Of a stretch of 13,503 bases of DNA, positions 1 through 6,164 are shown one piece after another. Each line of letters starts with the position of its first letter. The stretch's first letter is position 1. Origin of the DNA: Methylorubrum extorquens. Its GTDB lineage: Bacteria; Pseudomonadota; Alphaproteobacteria; Rhizobiales; Beijerinckiaceae. Made by a program: the position numbers and the translations under genes. The notes beneath the pieces are model-generated. The model worked only from the letters and a program-made list of their open reading frames with translations, did not search any database and was not told where the DNA came from. Location: NCBI GenBank assembly GCA_019695455.1, contig JAEUAC010000445.1, positions 1 through 13,503 of the forward strand, in the 5' to 3' direction.

Positions 1-224
1 TGGCGCTGAATTCCGGCCTCTACTGGCCGCGCCGCAAGGCGATCATCCGGCCCGGCACGATCGTCGTCGAGTTCCTGGATCCGATCCCGCCCGGCCTCGA
101 GCGGGTCGCGTTCCTGGAGCGGCTGGAGCGCGACGTCGAGATCGCCTCCGACCGGCTGCTGGCGGAGGCCGGACGGCCCGCCATGGACCGGCACGCGCCG
201 GGCGCGGCCGCCACGCGGGCTTGA
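1..224 (+). CDS. plsC: 1-acyl-sn-glycerol-3-phosphate acyltransferase, C-terminal fragment
   Basis: This is the 3' end of a gene that begins before the window; the frame is open from base 3 and stops at TGA 222-224. The visible residues start ALNSGLYWPRRKAIIRPGTI and continue into VVEFLDPIPPGL, which matches the C-terminal part of PlsC acyltransferases, where the Asn-Ser-Gly-Leu-x-Trp stretch follows the acceptor-binding region. PlsC acylates lysophosphatidic acid to phosphatidic acid at the inner membrane in phospholipid synthesis. The catalytic HX4D motif would lie upstream and cannot be checked. The C-terminal tail is Ala/Arg-rich and looks unconserved. A TTGACA hexamer at 221-226 overlaps the stop codon and may serve the next gene. 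Confidence 0.85.
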   Translation, partial: ALNSGLYWPRRKAIIRPGTIVVEFLDPIPPGLERVAFLERLERDVEIASDRLLAEAGRPAMDRHAPGAAATRA

Positions 225-256
225 CACTTTCCCGGTTTGTTCTCATCCAGAACGAA
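221..256 (+). promoter_or_regulatory. Candidate promoter with inverted-repeat operator for a leaderless gene
   Basis: TTGACA at 221-226 is a perfect -35 hexamer; a weak -10 would sit around 244-249, placing transcription start at or next to the ATG at 256. No Shine-Dalgarno sequence precedes that ATG. An inverted repeat overlaps the -10: TTTGTTCT (236-243), CATCC, AGAACGAA (249-256), arms matching 7 of 8, with GTTCT/AGAAC perfect. A repressor bound there would block initiation. The protein that binds is unknown. The geometry is GTTC-N7-GAAC, not the direct GTTC-N7-GTTC LexA box of alphaproteobacteria. Confidence 0.4.
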
Positions 257-699
257 TGACGAACACGCGATTCCTTCCCGGTCTCTCGGCGCTCCGCGGC
301 GAGCGCCACGCGGCCCTCGCGGCCGGCCTGATCCGGGAGGAGCGGCTGCGCTCGACGGCGGCGCTGCGACACGCCCTGCCGCTCACGTCGTGGCGCGGCC
401 GGTCCGGGCGCCGCTACGTCGTGGGCGTCCATCCCTCCGCCGAGCCCGACCTCGCGGACGTGACGGACGCGGTCGTGATCGCGGTCGAGCGGGACGGCGA
501 CGGCCTGGCCCGGATGGTCGGCGTCGCGGCGCCCGGCCGCCGGTCGGCTCGGGTGTCGCGGCTGGGCTGGATCGACGCCGTCCGCCGGAGCGGCGCGACG
601 GAGCTGCACGTCCACCGCCTCGCCGACAGCGAGGCCGAGCGTCACGCCGTGCTGGCGGACCTCGCGGGATCGGACCCCGCGGCCTCTCGCCCGGCTTGA
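256..699 (+). CDS. Hypothetical protein, 147 aa
   Basis: I do not recognise a family. The protein is arginine-rich and probably cytosolic: no signal peptide or membrane segment is visible. It has an N-terminal basic helical part (about residues 1-45), a central stretch with alternating hydrophobic residues around YVVGVHPSAEPDLADVTDAV that looks like beta strands, and a GWIDAVRRSG segment near residue 100. Third codon positions are almost all G or C, which supports real coding. The ATG at 256 lacks a ribosome-binding site but follows a good -35 hexamer at leaderless spacing. The last 58 bp overlap the 3' end of the convergent ChaC-type gene, so one of the two C-termini may be unconserved. Function unknown. 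Confidence 0.55.
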   Translation: MTNTRFLPGLSALRGERHAALAAGLIREERLRSTAALRHALPLTSWRGRSGRRYVVGVHPSAEPDLADVTDAVVIAVERDGDGLARMVGVAAPGRRSARVSRLGWIDAVRRSGATELHVHRLADSEAERHAVLADLAGSDPAASRPA

Positions 700-1244
700 T
701 CGGCCTCCTGCCCGGCCTGGGCGAGCCGCGCCGCGATCCGGGCCAGGATGGGATCGCTCACCCCCATCTCGATGAGCTGGCCATGTGTCGCCCGCACGTA
801 ATCCGGGTTCGCGCCCGAGATGCCGATGCCCTGGTTCACGAACGCGACGAGCCGGTCGAGCGGCAGGCGCCCCGCATATTGCGTGTGGCGCCGGTCGGCC
901 ACGTAGGTGACGCCGGGCACGGTGCGGCCGTCGTCGAGCCGGATCGTCACGCGCCGCTCGAGATAGACGCTCGTCACCTGCTCGCGCTCGCGCAGATAGG
1001 CGAGCGTCGCGTCCCGGTCGGCCGCGTCCACGGCGAAGGCCACGCCCCGGCAGCGCCCGCCCCGGTCGAGCCCGAGCACGAGGCCCGGGGTCTCGGGGGT
1101 GCCCCGGTGGACATGCGAGTAGATGCAGAGCGACCGGTGGTAGCCGTGCAGCGCCGCCAGATGGCGCTCCCGGTAGGCGAAGCCCGGCCGCCACATCAGC
1201 GAACCGTAGCCGAACACCCAAAGATCGCCGCTTTCGCCCGTCAT
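642..1244 (-). CDS. chaC: Gamma-glutamylcyclotransferase, ChaC type
   Basis: The 200-residue product matches the ChaC family, which cleaves the gamma-glutamyl group of glutathione to give 5-oxoproline and Cys-Gly in the cytosol. The substrate-binding loop is FGYGSLMW at residues 11-18, and the segment YLREREQVTSVYLERRV (83-99) carries the expected catalytic Glu at residue 88. Length fits bacterial ChaC. The frame is open upstream to 1316, but the extra 24 residues are low-complexity Arg/Gly/Ala, so I chose the ATG at 1242-1244, which has GGAA about nine bases upstream. The gene is divergent from the DUF2125 gene across about 100 bp and convergent, with a 58-bp overlap, with the small gene at 256-699. 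No cation-transport (chaA) gene is nearby. Confidence 0.88.
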   Translation of the reverse strand: MTGESGDLWVFGYGSLMWRPGFAYRERHLAALHGYHRSLCIYSHVHRGTPETPGLVLGLDRGGRCRGVAFAVDAADRDATLAYLREREQVTSVYLERRVTIRLDDGRTVPGVTYVADRRHTQYAGRLPLDRLVAFVNQGIGISGANPDYVRATHGQLIEMGVSDPILARIAARLAQAGQEADQAGREAAGSDPARSASTA

Positions 1245-1344
1245 CCGGTCCGTTCCGGCGCCTCGCCGCCCCCGACCGGCCCCTCGGCCGGCTGAAGGGC
1301 GCGCCGCTACCAGCATTGTCCCTCCCGCACAACAGGACGCGCGC

Positions 1345-2379
1345 GTGTCAGCCGAACCCTTGCCCGCAGGTCGCCGCCCCAGCCGGATCGGCCTCTACGC
1401 GCCCTTCATCGTCCTGGCCCTCCTCGCGGTCGGCTGGAGCGTCGCCTGGTTCGTGATCCGCGGCCGGGTCGTCGCCGGCCTGGACGGCTGGATGGCGGCT
1501 GAGGCGGAGGCGGGACGCCGCTGGACCTGCCCCGACCGGAGCGTCGCGGGCTTCCCCTTCCGCATCGAGATCCGCTGCCCGACCCTCGGCCTCCAGCGCC
1601 CGGACGTCGCGGCCACCCTCGGGCCGCTCCTCGTCGTCGCCCAGGTCTACCGGCCGGGCCACATCATCGCGGAGACGCCCGGCCCGCTCTCGGTCCAGGC
1701 CGGGGCCGATCGCCTGGAGGCGACGTGGTCGCTCCTCCAGGTGTCGGTGGTCTCCACCTCCGGGCAGGAGCGCGCGGCCCTGGTGGCGGACGCCCCGCGC
1801 CTGCGCCTCGATTCGGCCGCGACCGGTCCCCTGGACCTGCCGGCCCGCCGCATCGAGGCCCATCTGCGGCCCGATCCCGGCAACCCGCGCACGGCCGACG
1901 TCGCCCTCCAGGCGACGGGCGCCGCGATCCCGGGCCTGGATGCCGCGATCGGCGGCACGGAACCGGCCGATCTCGACATCGTGGCGACGGTCACGCAGGC
2001 CTACGACCTGCCGGCGCGCCCGCTGCCCGGCGAGCTGGAACGCTGGCGCGTGGCCGGCGGCGACGTGACCTTCGCGCGCATCGACCTCGCCAAGGGACCC
2101 CGCCGGATCCGGGCGACGGGCACGCTCGCGATCGACGAGGCGCACCGTCCGGTGGCCCGGCTGGACGCCGCCGCGACCGGCATCGAAGGCCTGCTCGGCC
2201 GCGTCGTCGGCGACAAGGCGGCCGGCGGCCTCCTCGGGGTGCTGCTCGGCGCCGCCGCCCGGCCCGCCGCCTCGGCCGATGCGGGCCTGAAGCCCCTGCC
2301 GCCGCTCCGCATCGATTCGGGCCGGCTCCTCGTCGGTCCCATCGCCGTCCCGGGCATCCGCATCCCGGCGCTGTACTGA
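1345..2379 (+). CDS. DUF2125-family membrane-anchored envelope protein
   Basis: A 344-residue protein of the DUF2125 family, found in alphaproteobacteria and without an assigned function. Residues about 16-38 form one hydrophobic segment after a short basic N-terminus, so the protein is probably anchored in the inner membrane with its body in the periplasm. The family signature is visible as WTCP near 60-63 and GFPFRIEIRC at 69-78, with two cysteines (62 and 78) that could form a disulfide. The remainder reads as beta-rich. It starts with GTG at 1345; AGGA at 1334-1337 sits seven bases upstream, supporting this start. It ends four bases before the end of the convergent benE gene. The same family is often seen near plsC and ChaC-type genes in this group of bacteria (from memory, not checked). 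Confidence 0.85.
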   Translation: MSAEPLPAGRRPSRIGLYAPFIVLALLAVGWSVAWFVIRGRVVAGLDGWMAAEAEAGRRWTCPDRSVAGFPFRIEIRCPTLGLQRPDVAATLGPLLVVAQVYRPGHIIAETPGPLSVQAGADRLEATWSLLQVSVVSTSGQERAALVADAPRLRLDSAATGPLDLPARRIEAHLRPDPGNPRTADVALQATGAAIPGLDAAIGGTEPADLDIVATVTQAYDLPARPLPGELERWRVAGGDVTFARIDLAKGPRRIRATGTLAIDEAHRPVARLDAAATGIEGLLGRVVGDKAAGGLLGVLLGAAARPAASADAGLKPLPPLRIDSGRLLVGPIAVPGIRIPALY

Positions 2380-2383
2380 GCCG

Positions 2384-3565
2384 TCACGCCGCGCGCGGCG
2401 TCAGGGCGATCCACAGGATTCCGCCGGCGACCAGGCCCCAGAAGGCCGAGCCGATCCCGGCGAAGCTCGTGCCCGAGGCGGTCGTGACGAAGGTGACGAT
2501 GGCGGGCAGGCGGTGCTCCTCGCGGGCGAGCGCCACCGACAGCGCGGCCGCGAAGCTGCCGAGGAGCGCGAGCCCGGCCACGGCCTCGATGAGGAGCGGC
2601 GGCGAGGCGGCCACGAAGGCCGCCGCGAACCCCGCCCCGAGCGCCAGGACGAGGTAGCCGGCTCCGCCGACCGCCGCCGCGATCCAGCGGCGGGCGGGAT
2701 CCGGATGCCCCTCCGGCCCGGCCGCGAGCGCCGCCGTGATGGCCGCGAGGTTGACGCTGTGCCCGCCGGCGAGGGCCGTCAGGGCGCTCGCGATCCCGGT
2801 CGCGACGAAGACCGGCCCGACCGCCGGCCGGAAGCCGTTCGCGTGGAGCACGGCGAGGCCGGGCAGGTTCTGCGACGCCATGGTCACGACGAAGAGCGGC
2901 AGCCCGATGCCGATGGCCGCGTCCCAGGTGAGGACCGGCCGCACCAGGACGAGCCGGGGCGCGATGTCGCCGAGCCCGCCGGGCGGCATCGGCGTCGCCG
3001 CGAACACGATCATTCCGGTGACGAGGACCGCGAGGGGGACGGCGTAGGACCGGGCGAAGCGGAGCGCGGCGGCCCAGACGAGCACGATCGGCAGCGCCAG
3101 CGTCGGCAGGGCCGCGACCGCCTTCACGGGCGCGGTGCAGAGCGGCAGCAGGATGCCGGCCAGCATGGCCGAGGCGAGGGAAGCCGGGATGGCGGCGACC
3201 GCCCGGCCGAACGGGCGCCACAGGCCGGCCGCCGCGATCAGGCCGGCCGCCAGCAGGAAGGCGCCCGTCGCGGCCGGGAAGCCGCCGGCCGGGGCGCCGC
3301 TCGCGACGAGGAGCGCCGCGCCCGGGGTCGACCAGGCGATCGAAATCGGCATCCGCGTCCAGGCGGAGAGCAGGATCGCGACCGCCGCCATGGCGAGCAG
3401 CAGCGCGCACAGCCCCGACGCCGCCTCGGCCTGCGAGGCGCCGACCGCCGCGAGCGCCTTCAGCACGACCGCGAAGGTCGAGGCGAACCCGACGACGGCG
3501 ACGAGGATGCCCGCCGAGATCGGCTGGACGAGCCCCGCGGAGGGCGCGCGCGTTGCATCCGTCAT
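2384..3565 (-). CDS. benE: BenE-family benzoate/H+ symporter-like membrane transporter
   Basis: A 393-residue, almost wholly hydrophobic protein with roughly eleven or twelve membrane segments, matching the BenE family in length and in overall sequence. Recognisable stretches are the N-terminal ISAGILVAVVGFASTFAVVL, the segment RMPISIAWSTPGAALL near residues 71-86, and the ASQNLPGLAVLHANGFRP and GGHSVNLAAI stretches in the second half. BenE members are described as proton-coupled benzoate importers. No benzoate or other aromatic-degradation gene is in the window, so the substrate here is open. The ATG at 3565 gives the expected N-terminus; its ribosome-binding site is weak. It is divergent from the small exported-protein gene at 3705 across 139 bp and appears to be a single-gene unit. 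Confidence 0.85.
   Translation of the reverse strand: MTDATRAPSAGLVQPISAGILVAVVGFASTFAVVLKALAAVGASQAEAASGLCALLLAMAAVAILLSAWTRMPISIAWSTPGAALLVASGAPAGGFPAATGAFLLAAGLIAAAGLWRPFGRAVAAIPASLASAMLAGILLPLCTAPVKAVAALPTLALPIVLVWAAALRFARSYAVPLAVLVTGMIVFAATPMPPGGLGDIAPRLVLVRPVLTWDAAIGIGLPLFVVTMASQNLPGLAVLHANGFRPAVGPVFVATGIASALTALAGGHSVNLAAITAALAAGPEGHPDPARRWIAAAVGGAGYLVLALGAGFAAAFVAASPPLLIEAVAGLALLGSFAAALSVALAREEHRLPAIVTFVTTASGTSFAGIGSAFWGLVAGGILWIALTPRAA
2386..2401. terminator. Palindrome in a convergent junction, possible bidirectional terminator
   Basis: A perfect 16-bp palindrome, ACGCCGCG followed by CGCGGCGT, sits where the DUF2125 gene (stop at 2377-2379) and the minus-strand benE gene (stop at 2384-2386) meet. 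Most of it lies inside the last codons of benE. It could form a GC stem and help end transcription from both sides, but there is no T-run on either strand and no spacer for a comfortable loop. Confidence 0.3.
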
Positions 3566-3704
3566 GGTGGGTCCGTCCGTGGAGGGTGGCCGTTCCTAGC
3601 CGCCGCGGGCCGCCTCGCCCAGCCGTCTCCCGGCCGCGATGCCGCCGCGTGACTTTCCGCACATCGCGCGCCGGCCGGCGGGCTAAGCGTAGTGCCGACC
3701 CGCC

Positions 3705-3908
3705 ATGCTCCGCCTCGTCCGCCTCCTGCCCCTCCTGACGCTGGGCGTCGCCTCGCTCCTGCCGGCGGGCGAGGCCGCGGCCATGTGCGGCGGCAACATC
3801 CTGGCGACCTGCAAGCCCCGTCCGCCGTCCGTCCAGCCTGCCGCGGCCCCGAAGCCCGCCGGCCCGGCCCGCCGCCGCAAGGCGAGGCCGCCGTCCCTGC
3901 GGCGCTGA
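3705..3908 (+). CDS. Small exported protein, 67 aa
   Basis: A short gene with very high third-position GC. The N-terminus is a textbook signal peptide: basic start (MLRLVR), hydrophobic core (LLPLLTLGVASLLPA), then GEAAA as a probable signal peptidase I site. The mature part would be only about 41 residues: it begins MCGGNILATCKP, with two cysteines that could pair, then a Pro/Ala/Lys/Arg-rich tail. Mature product is therefore basic and probably periplasmic or secreted. I recognise no family. There is no clear Shine-Dalgarno before the ATG. It is divergent from benE and convergent with the Na/Pi-cotransporter gene. Function unknown; existence is supported by the signal peptide and codon pattern. 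Confidence 0.55.
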   Translation: MLRLVRLLPLLTLGVASLLPAGEAAAMCGGNILATCKPRPPSVQPAAAPKPAGPARRRKARPPSLRR

Positions 3909-3915
3909 ACCATCG

Positions 3916-3978
3916 GCCCCGTCCCATGCCGGCGCCGCGTCCCCGGCACGAGGCGGGCCGGGCTCGGTCGGACGGGGC
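3916..3978. terminator. Nested inverted repeats in a convergent junction, possible bidirectional terminator
   Basis: Between the small exported-protein gene (ends 3908) and the minus-strand Na/Pi-cotransporter gene (ends 3982), perfect 9-bp arms GCCCCGTCC (3916-3924) and GGACGGGGC (3970-3978) enclose a second stem, TGCCGG (3927-3932) with CCGGCA (3943-3948). The position fits a shared terminator. There is no T-run, so intrinsic termination is not certain. Confidence 0.4.
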
Positions 3979-3981
3979 GGC

Positions 3982-5661
3982 TCAGCCGGCCTCCTCGCCC
4001 TCCTCGGCGGGGTTGCGGATGCGGGAGGCGAGGAGTTCGCCCTGGCCCTGCAGCACCGGATAGGCCGCACCCGCCACGAGGTGGTCGTTGACGCGCTTCA
4101 GGTCGCGCAGGAGGTCGAGATGGGCGGCGTTCGTCTCGGCGGTGGCGAGGCGGCCGTCGCGCAGGCGGGCGAAATGGGACCGCATGGCGCCCGCCTCGAT
4201 GTCGCGGAACGTCGCCTTCTCGTCGGCCAGGATGCGGGCGGCGCGCGCGTCGTCCGTCATGAAGACGGAGGTCGCGGCCCGCAGGTTCGTCTCGAGGCGC
4301 TCCAGCATCTCGCGCAGCTCCGCCCGGCCCTGGTCGGAGAAGGCGATGCCCTTCTTGAGGCGCTTGGAGGCGGCCGCCATGACGTTCCGGTCGATGATGT
4401 CGCCCGCGTGTTCGAGGTTGATGGCGAAGGCGAGGATCGCGCCGGCCCGGACGTGGTCGACGGGCGCCATGAGGTCGCTGTCGATGGAGGCGACGTAGGC
4501 CTTGATGGCGTCGTTCAGGCTGTCCAGCACGTCGTCCATGCGACGCGTCTCGGCGATGCGCGTCCGGTCGCCGCGCTCGATCGCGTCGGCGGCGCCCTTC
4601 AGCATCGCGTCCAGCACGTCCGCCATGCGCAGCGCCTCCCGGGCCGCGAGGCCGAGCGCGATCGGCGGCGTCTCGCGCGCGCTCTCGTCGAGGTGCAGCG
4701 GCCGCGCCGGATCGGCCGCGTCGATCCGGTCCGGGATGAGCCGCTTCAGCATGCGCGACAACGGCCCGAGCAGGGGCAGGAAGACGAGGGCGAGGACGAG
4801 GTTGAAGGCGGTGTGGAAATCCGCGACCGCGCGCGACAGGTCCGGCTCGAGGCGGACGAGCCAGGGCCCGACGAGGCCGAGCAGCGGCAGGGCCACCAGG
4901 CAGCCGGCGACCCGGTTGACGAGGTTGCCGATGGCGACCCGGCGCCCCGCGGGGTCGCCGGCCGAGTTGCCCTCCAGCAGCGGGTTCAGGGCCGAGCCGA
5001 TATTGGCCCCGATGACGAGGGCGAGCGCGGCGTGGAGCGGGATGATGCCCTTCTCGGCGAGCGACATGACGAGGAGCACGACCGCGACCGAGGAATGCGC
5101 CGCCCAGGTCACGATCGCGGCCGCGATCACGTCGATGAGCGGGTCGGTCGCGATCAGGCCGAGCATGGTGCGGAGCGAGGGCGCGTCCTCGTAGGGCGTG
5201 AGGATCTCGAGGAGCCGGTGCAGGGCCATCAGCATGAGGCCGAGCCCGATCGCGACGCGGCCGAGGTCGCGCAGCCGCGCCGGCCCGCCGCGGCGCCGGA
5301 ACAGGATCACGCCGGCGAGGATCAGCAGCGGGGCGGCCCGGGCGACGTCGAAGGAGAGGACCTGCACGATCAGCGTCGTGCCGACGTTCGCGCCGAGCAT
5401 CACGGCGAGCGCCGGCATCAGGCCGACGATGCCGGAGGCGGCGAAGGACGACGCCATGAGGCCCGTCGCCGTCGAGGATTGCAGGACCGCCGTCACGCCG
5501 AGCCCGGCCGCGAAGGCCCGCAGCCGGTTGTTCAGCGCGGTGCCGAGCACGCGCCGGAGGCTCGGGCCGTAGGCCTTCTGCACCCCGCTCTGCACCATGT
5601 GGACGCCCCAGAGCAGGAGCGCCACCATGCCGGCGAGGTCGAGCAGGGTCAGCGTCGCCAT
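3982..5661 (-). CDS. Na/Pi-cotransporter family protein with C-terminal PhoU-like domain
   Basis: A 559-residue inner-membrane protein of the NptA/YjbB type. The transport half (about 1-320) contains the duplicated signature: QSSTATG at 61-67 followed by GANVGTT at 90-96, then the second copy HSSVAVV at 189-195 followed by GANIGS at 218-223. The C-terminal 200 or so residues are charged and helical, as in the PhoU-like domain of this family. Family members move phosphate with sodium, often as exporters; direction here is inference. In the second repeat the usual Gln before Ser-Ser is His189. The ATG at 5661 gives the family N-terminus but has no usable ribosome-binding site. It lies four bases after the stop of a 24-codon ORF with a strong one, suggesting coupled translation. 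No pho regulator or Pho box was seen. Confidence 0.9.
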   Translation of the reverse strand: MATLTLLDLAGMVALLLWGVHMVQSGVQKAYGPSLRRVLGTALNNRLRAFAAGLGVTAVLQSSTATGLMASSFAASGIVGLMPALAVMLGANVGTTLIVQVLSFDVARAAPLLILAGVILFRRRGGPARLRDLGRVAIGLGLMLMALHRLLEILTPYEDAPSLRTMLGLIATDPLIDVIAAAIVTWAAHSSVAVVLLVMSLAEKGIIPLHAALALVIGANIGSALNPLLEGNSAGDPAGRRVAIGNLVNRVAGCLVALPLLGLVGPWLVRLEPDLSRAVADFHTAFNLVLALVFLPLLGPLSRMLKRLIPDRIDAADPARPLHLDESARETPPIALGLAAREALRMADVLDAMLKGAADAIERGDRTRIAETRRMDDVLDSLNDAIKAYVASIDSDLMAPVDHVRAGAILAFAINLEHAGDIIDRNVMAAASKRLKKGIAFSDQGRAELREMLERLETNLRAATSVFMTDDARAARILADEKATFRDIEAGAMRSHFARLRDGRLATAETNAAHLDLLRDLKRVNDHLVAGAAYPVLQGQGELLASRIRNPAEEGEEAG

Positions 5662-5665
5662 CGTG

Positions 5666-5740
5666 TCAAACGGACCTTTCGGAGCGGTGCGGCAACATGG
5701 CGGCCCCGCCGGACGCCCCCGTTAGCGGCTCGTCAATCAT
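5666..5740 (-). CDS. 24-aa leader ORF upstream of the Na/Pi cotransporter
   Basis: On the minus strand an ATG at 5740-5738 is preceded by AAGGAGG, the strongest Shine-Dalgarno match noticed in the window, three bases away. It opens a 24-codon frame (MIDEPLTGASGGAAMLPHRS, then ERSV) that stops at TGA 5668-5666. Only four bases then separate it from the cotransporter ATG, which lacks its own site. This arrangement is typical of translational coupling, and could be a regulatory leader. The peptide has no run of one amino acid or obvious arrest motif. It is too short to assign by homology. Confidence 0.45.
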   Translation of the reverse strand: MIDEPLTGASGGAAMLPHRSERSV

Positions 5741-5788
5741 GACCCTCCTTAATCCGAAGCTCTCAATTCGACGAGTTCGGAGTTCGGC

Positions 5789-6049
5789 ATGGCGCGCGGA
5801 TACGATTGGAACGCCCCGGCGAAGCTGTTCTTCTGGCCCGCGCCGGAGGGCGCGGAGGAGGACGATCTCTACCCGACCCTGCACGACGCCCTGGCGGCCG
5901 CGGCCGACGGCGAGGTCGACGCGGCCTGGATCGTGACGGAGGCGGGCGACATCCTGTCCCCGCGGCTGATCGCGTCGCTGCGCGAGGAGGCCCGCTCGCG
6001 CCGCGCCCCAGCGCCCCGCTCCTTCTTCGGCTGGGCGCGCGCGGCGTGA
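5789..6049 (+). CDS. Hypothetical small cytosolic protein, 86 aa
   Basis: The ATG at 5789 has GGAG at 5779-5782, six bases upstream. The codon pattern is typical of the window. The product is acidic in the middle and basic at the end, with no signal peptide or membrane segment. It begins MARGYDWNAPAKLFFWPAPE, followed by a helical stretch around YPTLHDALAAAADGEVDAAW and a short strand-like WIVTEAGDILSPRLI. I do not recognise a family. Its start codon lies only 48 bp from that of the divergent leader ORF, so the two promoters must overlap or one must lie inside a coding region. A strong hairpin follows directly downstream, making this a single-gene unit. Confidence 0.6.
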   Translation: MARGYDWNAPAKLFFWPAPEGAEEDDLYPTLHDALAAAADGEVDAAWIVTEAGDILSPRLIASLREEARSRRAPAPRSFFGWARAA

Positions 6050-6056
6050 GCCTAAA

Positions 6057-6103
6057 GGCGGACCCGGCCGGGGGTTGAGTCCCGGGCCGGTCCGCCCTCT
6101 CTT
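6057..6103 (+). terminator. Rho-independent-type terminator after the 86-codon gene
   Basis: GGCGGACC (6057-6064) pairs with GGTCCGCC (6089-6096). After a one-base bulge the stem continues GGCC (6066-6069) with GGCC (6085-6088), then three more pairs past a second bulge. A pyrimidine tract, CTCTCTT (6097-6103), follows. Stem length and position, eight bases after the stop codon, fit a terminator. The tail is C/T rather than pure T. Confidence 0.65.
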
Positions 6104-6164
6104 GGCCCCTCGAGAGCACGGCGACCGGACGACCGGCGGACCGGCTCCGCCGGAGGCCACGTCC

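Noticed and set aside
239..253. LexA (SOS) box upstream of the gene at 256
   Set aside because: The motif is an inverted GTTC-N7-GAAC, while the alphaproteobacterial LexA box is the direct repeat GTTC-N7-GTTC.
2001..4070. A 689-codon minus-strand frame spanning benE and its neighbours
   Set aside because: It crosses gene boundaries on both strands and reads as Arg/Gly/Ala noise; the benE frame is clearly the coding one.
4081..5742. A 553-codon plus-strand frame opposite the Na/Pi cotransporter
   Set aside because: It is an antisense shadow produced by high GC. The translation is Arg/Asp/Glu/His-rich without folds, while the minus strand gives a clear transporter family match.
6075..6164. 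Upstream TTG at 6075 as the Bug-protein start
   Set aside because: It lies in the loop of the terminator hairpin and would bury the signal peptide behind 30 extra residues. TTG 6165 has a proper ribosome-binding site.
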